A stretch of DNA of 64,000 nucleotides, from positions 1,488,001-1,552,000 of the forward strand of contig NZ_CP145809.1 of assembly GCF_038049925.1 (NCBI RefSeq), in the 5' to 3' direction. A model generated the notes under the pieces. That model saw only the letters and a list, made by a program, of their open reading frames with translations. It had not been told where the DNA came from and did not search any database. The stretch is from Georgenia sp. M64. GTDB lineage: Bacteria > Actinomycetota > Actinomycetes > Actinomycetales > Actinomycetaceae. The translations under genes and the position numbers were made by a program. Of this stretch, positions 19,306 to 28,435 are shown piece by piece. How positions within the stretch are numbered: position 1 is the first letter of the stretch; every line of letters starts with the position of its first letter.

Positions 19306-20781
19306 ATGACCACCACTACGCCCACGCAGCCGACGTCCCCCCAGGTTGCCGTCAACGACATCGGCTCGGCCGAGGACTTCCTCGCCGCCATTGACGAGAC
19401 CATCAAGTACTTCAACGACGGGGACATCGTCGAGGGCACCATCGTCAAGGTCGACCGGGACGAGGTCCTCCTCGACATCGGCTACAAGACCGAGGGCGTC
19501 ATCCTCTCTCGCGAGCTCTCCATCAAGCACGACGTGGACCCCGACGAGGTCGTCTCCGTCGGCGACAAGATCGAGGCCCTGGTCCTGCAGAAGGAGGACA
19601 AGGAGGGCCGGCTCCTCCTGTCCAAGAAGCGCGCCCAGTACGAGCGCGCCTGGAGCACGATCGAGAAGATCAAGGACGAGGACGGCGTCGTCACCGGCAC
19701 CGTCATCGAGGTCGTCAAGGGCGGCCTCATCCTCGACATCGGCCTGCGTGGCTTCCTCCCCGCCTCCCTCGTGGAGATGCGCCGCGTCCGCGACCTCCAG
19801 CCCTACGTGGGCAAGGAGCTCGAGGCGAAGATCATCGAGCTGGACAAGAACCGCAACAACGTCGTCCTCTCGCGTCGCGCCTGGCTCGAGCAGACCCAGT
19901 CCGAGGTGCGCTCGCACTTCCTGCAGACCCTGCAGAAGGGCCAGGTCCGTCCCGGCGTCGTCTCGTCGATCGTCAACTTCGGCGCGTTCGTGGACCTGGG
20001 CGGCGTGGACGGCCTCGTGCACGTCTCCGAGCTGTCCTGGAAGCACATCGACCACCCGAACGAGGTCGTCGAGGTCGGCCAGGAGGTCACCGTCGAGGTC
20101 CTCGACGTCGACATGGACCGCGAGCGTGTCTCCCTCTCGCTCAAGGCGACGCAGGAAGACCCGTGGCAGGCCTTCGCGCGCACCCACGCCATCGGCCAGG
20201 TCGTGCCGGGCAAGGTCACCAAGCTCGTCCCGTTCGGCGCGTTCGTTCGCGTCGAGGACGGCATCGAGGGCCTGGTCCACATCTCCGAGCTCGCCCAGCG
20301 TCACGTCGAGCTGCCCGAGCAGGTCGCGAAGGTCGGCGACGACGTGTTCGTCAAGGTCATCGACATCGACCTGGACCGCCGTCGGATCTCGCTGTCCCTC
20401 AAGCAGGCCAACGAGGGCGTCGACCCCAGCAGCGAGGACTTCGACCCGTCGCTGTACGGCATGGCCGCGGAGTACGACGAGGCGGGGAACTACAAGTACC
20501 CCGAGGGCTTCGACCCCGAGACCAACGAGTGGCTCGAGGGCTACGAGACCCAGCGCGAGGCCTGGGAGGCCGAGTACGCCAAGGCGCACGCCCGCTGGGA
20601 GGCGCACAAGAAGCAGGTCGCGTCCGCCCAGGACGCCGACGCCGAGGCTGCCGACGCCGGGGTCTCCGGTGCGGGTCAGGCCGGCCCGGCGACCTACAGC
20701 TCGGCCCCGGCCGAGGCCGCCGGCACGCTGGCGTCCGACGAGGCCCTCGCCGCGCTGCGCGAGAAGCTCACCGGCAACTGA
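19306..20781 (+). CDS. rpsA: 30S ribosomal protein S1
   Basis: Ribosomal protein S1 binds mRNA on the 30S subunit; in actinobacteria it also interacts with tmRNA-dependent rescue. The 491 residues hold four S1 RNA-binding repeats: GDIVEGTIVKVDRDEVLLDIG (first), GVVTGTVIEVVKGGLILDIG, GQVRPGVVSSIVNFGAFVDLG and GQVVPGKVTKLVPFGAFVRVE, spanning about residues 36-360. An acidic, charged tail follows. The four-repeat form lacks the two N-terminal repeats of the E. coli protein, which is usual here. The N-terminus DIGSAEDFLAAIDETIKYF is the family start. A very strong hairpin ends the unit. Confidence 0.97.
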   Translation: MTTTTPTQPTSPQVAVNDIGSAEDFLAAIDETIKYFNDGDIVEGTIVKVDRDEVLLDIGYKTEGVILSRELSIKHDVDPDEVVSVGDKIEALVLQKEDKEGRLLLSKKRAQYERAWSTIEKIKDEDGVVTGTVIEVVKGGLILDIGLRGFLPASLVEMRRVRDLQPYVGKELEAKIIELDKNRNNVVLSRRAWLEQTQSEVRSHFLQTLQKGQVRPGVVSSIVNFGAFVDLGGVDGLVHVSELSWKHIDHPNEVVEVGQEVTVEVLDVDMDRERVSLSLKATQEDPWQAFARTHAIGQVVPGKVTKLVPFGAFVRVEDGIEGLVHISELAQRHVELPEQVAKVGDDVFVKVIDIDLDRRRISLSLKQANEGVDPSSEDFDPSLYGMAAEYDEAGNYKYPEGFDPETNEWLEGYETQREAWEAEYAKAHARWEAHKKQVASAQDADAEAADAGVSGAGQAGPATYSSAPAEAAGTLASDEALAALREKLTGN

Positions 20782-20801
20782 GCCACCCGGCTCTGAGCTG
20801 A

Positions 20802-20839
20802 CGAGGCCCGCCGTCCCCCGAGGGGGACGGCGGGCCTCG
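20802..20839 (+). terminator. Perfect 18-bp hairpin after rpsA
   Basis: cgaggcccgccgtccccc pairs perfectly with gggggacggcgggcctcg around a 2-nt gap (so a small effective loop), 20 nt after the stop. Confidence 0.9.
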
Positions 20840-21042
20840 CCGCGTCTGGGCCGACGGTCCTGCCGTACGGGCCCGACGCCTACCCGCGCGCTACCGGTGT
20901 CCCGCGTGCCCGCCGCCGACGAACCGCCTGCCGCGGGGTCCGGTCGCCTGCTTGCGCGCTACGGGTGGTCCGGGTGCCGTGGGGTTCGGGCGCCTGTGGT
21001 GCGCCGCCGGCGCTCCCGCCTGCCGTGGGTCCGGCGCGCGTC

Positions 21043-21162
21043 TCGTCGAGGTAGCAAGAAACGGGACGAGTCAGCAGGAATGTCGGTGCTGACTCGTCCC
21101 GTTGGGTGCTGATTAAGCTCGAACCTGCTGACTGAGCGCAGGTCCCTCGTCCGGTGCCCGGT
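21043..21162. repeat. 120-bp hairpin element, copy 1
   Basis: First copy of an element that recurs at 21201-21320 with 113 of 120 positions identical and no gaps. Inside is a perfect 17-bp inverted repeat, aacgggacgagtcagca (21060-21076) with tgctgactcgtcccgtt (21087-21103), around a 10-nt loop. The 5' arm segment gtcagcagg can also pair with cctgctgac at 21124-21132. No ORF. The spacer 20782-21505 is 724 bp long and convergent; apart from the terminator, the two elements and the heptamer array, 20840-21042 shows only GC-rich non-coding sequence. Confidence 0.85.
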
Positions 21163-21200
21163 GCCCGGTACCCGGATCCCGGTGTGGTCCAGCGCCTCCC

Positions 21201-21320
21201 TCGTCGAGGCAGTAGGCAACGGGACGAGTCAGCAGGAATGTCGGTGCTGACTCGTCCCGTTGGGTGCTGATTGGGCTCGAACCTGCTGACTGAGCGCGGG
21301 TCCCTCGTCCGGTGCCCGGT
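21201..21320. repeat. 120-bp hairpin element, copy 2
   Basis: Second copy. The hairpin is 21218-21261 and is identical to that of copy 1 in both arms and loop; the seven differences fall just outside the hairpin. The copies are 158 bp apart start to start. Confidence 0.85.
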
Positions 21321-21423
21321 TCGCGGTGCCCGGATCACGGTGCCCGGTGCCCGGTGCCCGGTGCCCGGTGCCCGGTGCCCGGTACCCGGATCCCGGTGCC
21401 CGGTGCCCGGTGCCCGGTGCCTG
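21310..21423. repeat. GGTGCCC heptamer array
   Basis: About ten GGTGCCC units plus variants (GGTACCC, GGATCCC, GGATCAC) follow copy 2 directly. A shorter run of the same heptamer also follows copy 1 (about 21153-21185), so the heptamer belongs to the repeated unit. A 7-bp period is not compatible with a coding repeat. Confidence 0.85.
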
Positions 21424-21505
21424 GAGCGCGACTGGGTGTGAGCCTTCGCGCCACCGACGGTCCGGCTCGCGTGCCGCGTCGAGGTCCGCTCTCGCCGGGC
21501 CGTGC

Positions 21506-21937
21506 TCAGACCAGGGTGGCCGTGAGGGTGATCGTGGTGCCGGTCAATGCCTGGCTCACCGGGCAGCCCACCTTGGCGGCCTCGGCGATGCGCTGGAAGT
21601 CCTCCTCGGAGATGCCCTCGATCTGGGCGTTCACCGTGAGGTGGATGCCGGTGATGCCCTCGCCGGCGACGAACGTGGCCTCGGCGGACGTGTCCAGCTG
21701 GGCGGGCGGGGTGCCGTTCTGGTCGAGCTCGTTCGAGAACGCCATGGAGTAGCAGGTGGCGTGCGCGGCGGCGATGAGCTCCTCGGGGGAGGTGGTCCCC
21801 CCGGCCTCCTCCGCACGGGCCTTCCAGTTGACGTCGAACGTCCCGAGTCCGGAGGTGTCGAGCCGGGCGGTCCCGGAGCCCTGGAACAGGTTGCCCCGCC
21901 AGGTGGCGCTGCCCTTGCTCACGACTGGGTTCGGCAT
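21506..21937 (-). CDS. OsmC-family peroxidase
   Basis: OsmC-type thiol peroxidase of 143 residues that reduces organic hydroperoxides. Both reactive cysteines are present: C62 in AAHATCYSMAFSNEL and C125 in AKVGCPVSQAL. The N-terminus (KGSATWRGNLFQGSGTARLDTSGLG) matches the OsmC subgroup rather than Ohr. The ATG has a very good ribosome binding site, GGAAGGAGG, 8 nt upstream, in contrast to the leaderless genes around it. It converges on rpsA across the repeat-rich spacer. Confidence 0.92.
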   Translation of the reverse strand: MPNPVVSKGSATWRGNLFQGSGTARLDTSGLGTFDVNWKARAEEAGGTTSPEELIAAAHATCYSMAFSNELDQNGTPPAQLDTSAEATFVAGEGITGIHLTVNAQIEGISEEDFQRIAEAAKVGCPVSQALTGTTITLTATLV

Positions 21938-22039
21938 GGTGGTGTCCTCCTTCCCGGGCCCGGTCCCTCCGGGCTCGGTGTCATGCCCATCCTGCCGGTC
22001 CTCCTGCCGGGGCGCAGAGGGAGGCGGCGACGACGCCGG

Positions 22040-22045
22040 TAGCCT
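22040..22045 (+). promoter_or_regulatory. -10 hexamer before the coaE leader ORF
   Basis: TAGCCT ends 6 nt before GTG 22052, the first codon of an 11-codon leader ORF that overlaps the coaE start. Confidence 0.45.
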
Positions 22046-22051
22046 GGGCAG

Positions 22052-22087
22052 GTGCGCTCGTCTCCCGCCCCGGCCCGGCCGTGCTGA
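22052..22087 (+). CDS. Possible 11-residue leader peptide overlapping coaE
   Basis: GTG 22052 opens a frame encoding VRSSPAPARPC and stops at TGA 22085-22087. Its stop overlaps the coaE start in GTGCTGA. It is placed exactly where a leaderless transcript from the upstream TAGCCT would start, while coaE itself has no ribosome binding site. It may deliver ribosomes to coaE by termination-reinitiation; it may also be chance. Confidence 0.35.
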   Translation: MRSSPAPARPC

Positions 22088-22701
22088 GCGTCGGCCTCAC
22101 GGGCGGCATCGGCTCGGGCAAGTCGACCGTGGCCGCGGAGCTGGCGCGGCTGGGTGCCGTCGTCGTCGACGCCGACCGGATCGCGCGCGAGGTCGTGGAG
22201 CCCGGGACCCCCGGGCTCGCGGCGGTCGCCGCGGAGTTCGGGCCAGAGGTGCTCCGCCCGGACGGCTCGCTCGACCGTCAGGCTCTCGCCGCGCGGGTCT
22301 TCGCCGATCCGGCCGCGCTGCGCCGGCTCGGGGAGATCACCCACCCCCTCGTCGCCGCCGAGAGCCGGCGCCGGCAGGAGGCTGCGGCGCCGGATGCGGT
22401 GGTGGTCCACGACGTGCCCCTCATCGTCGAGAACGGCCTCGCCGACCACTACGACCTCGTCGTGGTCGTCGGCGCGGACGAGGACACCCGTACGGCCCGG
22501 CTGGTCTCCTCCCGCAGCATGACCGAGGACGACGCGCGTGCCCGGATCCGGGCCCAGGCCGACGACGACGCCCGCCGCGCCGTCGCCGACGTCTGGCTCG
22601 ACAACTCCGGCACGACGGACGAGCTGCTCTCCGCCGTCGGCCGGCTCTGGCGCGAGCGGCTGCTGCCGGCGGCGCACGGGTCCGGCCTCACCGCAGGCTG
22701 A
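22081..22701 (+). CDS. coaE: Dephospho-CoA kinase
   Basis: Last enzyme of CoA synthesis: phosphorylates dephospho-CoA with ATP. The 206 residues begin almost directly at the P-loop GLTGGIGSGKSTVAAELA. The substrate-binding helix DADRIAREVVEPGTPGLAAV and the lid region with DVPLIVENGLADHYDLVVVV are intact, and the protein ends with a short helix, without the extra C-terminal domain of mycobacterial CoaE. GTG 22081 is the only reasonable start; the codon has no Shine-Dalgarno sequence and overlaps the stop of the leader ORF. Confidence 0.95.
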   Translation: MLSVGLTGGIGSGKSTVAAELARLGAVVVDADRIAREVVEPGTPGLAAVAAEFGPEVLRPDGSLDRQALAARVFADPAALRRLGEITHPLVAAESRRRQEAAAPDAVVVHDVPLIVENGLADHYDLVVVVGADEDTRTARLVSSRSMTEDDARARIRAQADDDARRAVADVWLDNSGTTDELLSAVGRLWRERLLPAAHGSGLTAG

Positions 22702-22887
22702 CGACCCCCGGGAGGTAGCCCGCTGTCCGTCCGGCCGGCTGACCGCCTCCGGATGACCAGCGGGGCGCACTGCGGACATCGTCGGTGCGGGGATCTCCTC
22801 CTGGCCGGCCTGCTCCCGGAGGACCCCGGACCGTCCGCCCTGGGCCGAACGGCAGGCCCTCGCCCGCCCGATGTCAGTGCCCCGACG

Positions 22888-22893
22888 TACCGT
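22888..22893 (+). promoter_or_regulatory. -10 hexamer of leaderless uvrB promoter
   Basis: TACCGT ends 7 nt before ATG 22901. This supports 22901 over the in-frame ATG at 22871. Confidence 0.5.
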
Positions 22894-22900
22894 TGACCCC

Positions 22901-24985
<2,085 letters not shown>

Positions 24986-25068
24986 CGCCGCATCCCTGGC
25001 CCGCGACGGCGTCGCCGGTGTTGCGAGCGCCACGGTGGACCCGCGTGGCCGGGCCCAGGGGGGTGCCG

Positions 25069-25074
25069 TATCCT
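25069..25074 (+). promoter_or_regulatory. -10 hexamer of the terC promoter
   Basis: TATCCT ends 7 nt before the first base of the riboswitch stem, so transcription should start at the aptamer. Confidence 0.6.
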
Positions 25075-25081
25075 GGCCGGG

Positions 25082-25189
25082 CGGAGGGGAGTATTCCCCA
25101 CAACAGTGGTGCCGTCATCACGGCCGGTCGTGGACCGGCTCGGTGCCATCGGCCCGGCGATCCGTCGCCCGGGCGGGAAGAGACCTCCG
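25082..25189 (+). promoter_or_regulatory. yybP-ykoY manganese riboswitch aptamer
   Basis: The conserved 5' strand GGGGAGTA (25086-25093) and 3' strand AGACC (25181-25185) form the metal-binding internal loop of this riboswitch class. The outer stem P1 is CGGAGG (25082-25087) with CCTCCG (25184-25189); the inner stem is TTCCC (25094-25098) with GGGAA (25175-25179). Three further hairpins lie between (GCCGT/ACGGC, CCGGTC/GACCGG, GGCGA/TCGCC). The gene downstream is a TerC-family protein, a classic target. No covariance search was run; the call rests on the motifs, the pairing and the context. Confidence 0.85.
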
Positions 25190-25213
25190 GTACCCGCCCC
25201 TACGTACCGGAGG
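25184..25213 (+). promoter_or_regulatory. Ribosome-binding-site sequestering hairpin (riboswitch expression platform)
   Basis: CCTCCGGTAC (25184-25193) is perfectly complementary to GTACCGGAGG (25204-25213), which holds the terC Shine-Dalgarno sequence. The same CCTCCG also closes aptamer stem P1, so the two structures exclude each other: ligand-stabilised P1 should free the ribosome binding site, giving a translational ON switch with Mn2+. Confidence 0.75.
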
Positions 25214-25217
25214 AAAT

Positions 25218-26387
25218 GTGGACGTCCACGCTCTCGGTTGGATCCTGCTCATCGGCATCATCGTCGTGATGATCGCCGTCGACATCATCGGCCATGTCCG
25301 CACCCCGCACGCCCCCTCCATGAAGGAGGCCGCCTGGTGGTCGGTCGCCTACGTGGCCATGGCGATCGTCTTCGGCTTCATCGTGTGGATCGGCTACGGC
25401 GGTGTCTACGCCGGTGAGTACTTCGCCGGGTACGTGACCGAGAAGAGCCTCTCGGTGGACAACCTCTTCGTCTTCGTCATCGTCATCGCCGCGTTCCGGA
25501 TCCCCCGGAAGTACCAGCAGGAGGTCCTGCTCGCCGGGATCGTCATCGCCATGGTGCTCCGGGCCATCTTCATCGCCGCCGGCGCCGCCGTCATCGAGAA
25601 CTTCTCCTGGGTGTTCTACCTCTTCGGCGCGTTCCTCATCTACACGGCCGTCGCCCAGGCCCGCGAGGGCGTCGAGAAGCCGGACGAGCACGACGAGTAC
25701 CACGAGAACGGTTTCGTCCGGCTCGTGCGCCGCTTCGTCCCGGTCACCGACGGGTTCGTCGGCGGCAAGCTCGTCCACCGCCACGCCGGCAAGACGATGA
25801 TCACCCCGATGTTCCTGGCGATCCTCGCGATCGGCAGCGCCGACATCCTCTTCGCCGTCGACTCCATCCCGGCCATCTTCGGCCTCACCCGGGAGCCCTA
25901 CCTGGTCTTCGCCGCCAACGCATTCTCCCTGCTCGGCCTGCGCCAGCTGTACTTCCTCATCGACGGCCTCCTCGACCGGCTCGTCTACCTGCACTACGGT
26001 CTCGCCGCCATCCTCGGCTTCATCGGCGTCAAGCTCCTCATCCACGCCCTCCACGAGAACGAGCTGCCCTTCATCAACGGCGGCGAGCACTGGGACGTCC
26101 TGCCCGAGCCGTCCATCGTCGTCTCGCTCCTGTGGATCGTCGGCGTCCTGGCCGTCACCATCGTGGCGAGCCTGCGCCGGAACAAGAAGGACGAGCGTCT
26201 GGCCGCCGCCGAGGAGGTCCTCAAGTCCGGTGGCGAGACCACCGAGGGGGAGCGGCACCTTCCCCGGGAGGAGGGTGCGGCCCCGCTGCCGTCGGACGCC
26301 CACGCGGGCGACGACCTCCGCGACGAGGACCGGCGCGCCGCGGCCCGCGGCGCCGGTGAGGGCCGGCGTCCGAACCACGACGACTGA
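25218..26387 (+). CDS. TerC-family membrane protein, probable manganese exporter
   Basis: Integral membrane protein of 389 residues with about eight hydrophobic helices, TerC/Alx family. Family marks are EYFAGYVTEKSLSVDNLFVF and ILAIGSADILFAVDSIPAIFG, whose acidic residues lie in the membrane. The name comes from tellurite resistance, but members such as Alx export Mn2+, and the manganese riboswitch upstream supports that role here. GTG 25218 has GGAGGA 4-5 nt upstream and fits the hydrophobic N-terminus (HALGWILLIGIIVVMIAVD); the longer open frame covers the riboswitch and is not coding. A charged, disordered C-terminal tail of about 60 residues is unusual in length. Confidence 0.92.
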   Translation: MDVHALGWILLIGIIVVMIAVDIIGHVRTPHAPSMKEAAWWSVAYVAMAIVFGFIVWIGYGGVYAGEYFAGYVTEKSLSVDNLFVFVIVIAAFRIPRKYQQEVLLAGIVIAMVLRAIFIAAGAAVIENFSWVFYLFGAFLIYTAVAQAREGVEKPDEHDEYHENGFVRLVRRFVPVTDGFVGGKLVHRHAGKTMITPMFLAILAIGSADILFAVDSIPAIFGLTREPYLVFAANAFSLLGLRQLYFLIDGLLDRLVYLHYGLAAILGFIGVKLLIHALHENELPFINGGEHWDVLPEPSIVVSLLWIVGVLAVTIVASLRRNKKDERLAAAEEVLKSGGETTEGERHLPREEGAAPLPSDAHAGDDLRDEDRRAAARGAGEGRRPNHDD

Positions 26388-26394
26388 GCGGCCG

Positions 26395-27177
26395 GTGACG
26401 GCGCGGTCGCCGGAGTCCATCCGCTCCCTCGAGCGCGGGCTCGGCGTCATCACGGTCTTCGACGCGGACCACCCCCGGCTCGGGCTGTCCGAGGTGGCGG
26501 CCCGCTCGGGCCTGCCCCGCGCCGTGGCCCGCCGCGCGCTGACCACCCTCGTCGAGCTCGGGTACGCCGAGCAGTCCGGGCGCGACTACACCCTCCGGCC
26601 GCGGCTGCTCGACCTCGGCTTCCTCCGCCTGGCCGACCTCAGCCTCGCCGACGTCGCTCGCCCGCACCTGTCGACCCTCTCGGACCGGCTCGGTGCGTCG
26701 GCGTCGGCGTCGGTGCTCGAGGCCGGCCAGATCGTCTACATCGCCCGCGCCGCGACCCGGGACCTCATGCGCGTGCGGATCCGGACGGGCACCCGGTTCC
26801 CCGCCGAGTCGACCTCGATGGGCCGGGTCCTCCTCGCCGCCCGCTCGCCCGAATGGATCGAGGGCTTCGTCGCGACCGTGCGGGTCGAGCGCCGCTCGCC
26901 GTACACGACGACGGACACCGACCGGCTGCGCTCGATCCTGGCGCTGACCCGCCGTCAGGGGTACGCCCTGGTCGACCAGGAGCTCGAGGAGGGGCTCCGG
27001 TCGCTGGCGGTGCCCGTACGGGACCGGACCGGCACCGTGGTCGCCGCCGTCAACGTCGCGACCATGGCCGAGCCGGGTGGCGCGGAGGCGTTCCTGCGCC
27101 GGGCCCTGCCCGAGCTCCGTGCGACCGCGGCAGCCGTCGAGGCCGACCTCGTGCCGGTCAGCCACGTCCTGTCCTGA
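26395..27177 (+). CDS. IclR-family transcriptional regulator 1
   Basis: DNA-binding regulator of 260 residues. The N-terminal winged helix-turn-helix is IRSLERGLGVITVFD...LSEVAARSGLPRAVARRALTTL (about 10-65), followed by the IclR effector domain (about 80-255) with SASASVLEAGQIVYIARA and LEEGLRSLAVPVRDRTG. The sequence type (SLERGL, PRAVARRAL) is that of PcaR/PobR-like regulators of aromatic catabolism, but no catabolic gene is nearby. GTG 26395 lies 8 nt after the terC stop; an in-frame GTG at 26356 is an alternative. It is followed by a second, similar regulator, so the pair arose by duplication. Confidence 0.9.
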   Translation: MTARSPESIRSLERGLGVITVFDADHPRLGLSEVAARSGLPRAVARRALTTLVELGYAEQSGRDYTLRPRLLDLGFLRLADLSLADVARPHLSTLSDRLGASASASVLEAGQIVYIARAATRDLMRVRIRTGTRFPAESTSMGRVLLAARSPEWIEGFVATVRVERRSPYTTTDTDRLRSILALTRRQGYALVDQELEEGLRSLAVPVRDRTGTVVAAVNVATMAEPGGAEAFLRRALPELRATAAAVEADLVPVSHVLS

Positions 27178-27266
27178 CGCCGCTGCCGGTCGGGCGCGTC
27201 CTGTGCTCACGCCGCGCCGGTATCCTCCCTGAACACCTGCACGGCTGGCGAACGAGGAGACGGTCC

Positions 27267-28034
27267 ATGGACCCGGTGGCACCCCCGTCGGAGGGCCTGC
27301 AGTCCCTCGCCCGCGGCCTCGCCGTCATCGAGGCGCTCGCGGCCGCCGACGAGCCGATGACCCTGGCGAGGGTCGCCCAGTCCGCCGGGCTCAACCGCGC
27401 GGTGACCCGCCGCGTCCTCCTCACCCTGGTCGACGTCGGCTACGTCCTCGCCCACGGCCGGGACTTCACGCTGCGGCCCCGCGTCCTCGAGCTCGGCGAG
27501 GCCTACCGCGCGAGCCTGCGCCTGCCCGCCCTCGCGGTCGGCCCCATGCAGGACCTCACCCGGTCCACCGGGCGCTCCAGCGCGCTCGGGGTCCTCGACG
27601 GGGCCGACGTGGTCCACGTGGAGCGGGTCGCCGCGGGCCGGATCGTCGACGCCGTCCCGGACATCGGCACCCGGTTGCCTGCCCGCACGAGCGCCCTGGG
27701 CAGGGTCCTGCTCGCCGCGCTCCCCGAGGACGCCCTCCGCGACGTGCTGCGCGGCGGCGTCTCCGCCCCGTCGGCGGAGGATGACGACGACGGCAAGCTG
27801 GTCGCGACGCTCGCCGGCGTGCGGGCGCAGGGCCACTGCGTCGTGGCCGAGGAGCTGCAGCGTGGCCTCACCTCGGTGGCCGCACCGGTGCGGGACGCGA
27901 CCGGCCGGGTCGTGGCGGCCGTCGAGCTCGCCCTGACGACCGTCACCCTCCCCGACGGGTGCGTGCCCGAGGAGGACGTCGCCGCGGTACGTGCCGCCGC
28001 CGAGGCGATCTCGGCGGCCGCCGCCGGGCTCTGA
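27267..28034 (+). CDS. IclR-family transcriptional regulator 2
   Basis: Second IclR regulator, 255 residues, same architecture as its neighbour: winged helix (LARGLAVIEALAAADEPMTLARVAQSAGL split over about 12-40, then NRAVTRRVLLTLVDVGYV) and effector domain with ADVVHVERVA and EELQRGLTSVAAPVRDATG. ATG 27267 has GAGGAGA at good distance and its own TATCCT promoter element near 27221, so it is transcribed separately. The gene ends in a 23-bp tandem duplication that repeats the stop codon. Confidence 0.9.
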   Translation: MDPVAPPSEGLQSLARGLAVIEALAAADEPMTLARVAQSAGLNRAVTRRVLLTLVDVGYVLAHGRDFTLRPRVLELGEAYRASLRLPALAVGPMQDLTRSTGRSSALGVLDGADVVHVERVAAGRIVDAVPDIGTRLPARTSALGRVLLAALPEDALRDVLRGGVSAPSAEDDDDGKLVATLAGVRAQGHCVVAEELQRGLTSVAAPVRDATGRVVAAVELALTTVTLPDGCVPEEDVAAVRAAAEAISAAAAGL

Positions 28035-28057
28035 CGGCGGCCGCCGCCGGGCTCTGA
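28012..28057. repeat. 23-bp exact tandem duplication across the iclR2 stop codon
   Basis: cggcggccgccgccgggctctga is present at 28012-28034, ending in the TGA stop, and again at 28035-28057, giving a second TGA. Confidence 0.9.
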
Positions 28058-28065
28058 CGGCGGGT

Positions 28066-28326
28066 CTACTCCTTGCAGGCCCCGAAGTGGTCCGCGTCCC
28101 GCCGCTCGACGTTGCCGCCCATCGCGATCGGGATGATGCCCACACCGGTGAGCGGCCCGCCCTGCCCGGCGGGGGTCTGCTCGGTCTGCCGGGCGCCGGC
28201 GTTGTCCGCGGCCGGTGTGCAGCGCAGCGGGTTGATGCCGTGGACGTGGGCCGAGGCCCCTACGGCGGGGGCGACCACGAGGCCGGCCGCACAGATGGCT
28301 GTGGCGAGGATCCTGCGCACGCTCAT
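28066..28326 (-). CDS. Small secreted protein of unknown function
   Basis: An 86-residue protein with a clear signal peptide: basic MSVRR, hydrophobic ATAICAAGLVVAPAV and a cleavage site after GASA. The mature part starts HVHGINPLRCTP and has a second cysteine near the C-terminus (HFGACKE), so one disulfide is possible. I remember hypothetical actinobacterial proteins with the same HVHGI-PL-C start, none characterised. GAAGGAG lies 6 nt before the ATG at 28326. A small inverted repeat, cccacg/cgtggg at 28352-28367, lies just upstream. Confidence 0.75.
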   Translation of the reverse strand: MSVRRILATAICAAGLVVAPAVGASAHVHGINPLRCTPAADNAGARQTEQTPAGQGGPLTGVGIIPIAMGGNVERRDADHFGACKE

Positions 28327-28435
28327 GCTGACTCCTTCGTCGGCGGGGCGCCCCACGTCGTCGTGGGACGTCGTCACCGGTGGTACGGCCGTCGACCCCG
28401 CACGGATTGCGACCGCGGCGGTCGGAGATCGAGGG

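Noticed and set aside
21310-21423. CRISPR or promoter array at the GGTGCCC run
   Set aside because: A 7-bp unit without spacers is a simple satellite.
22871-22900. ATG 22871 as the uvrB start
   Set aside because: The -10 hexamer TACCGT lies between it and ATG 22901, and the family N-terminus fits the later ATG.
25035-25217. Extended N-terminus of the TerC protein from ATG 25035
   Set aside because: The segment is the promoter and the riboswitch; the GTG at 25218 has a good ribosome binding site and starts the first membrane helix.
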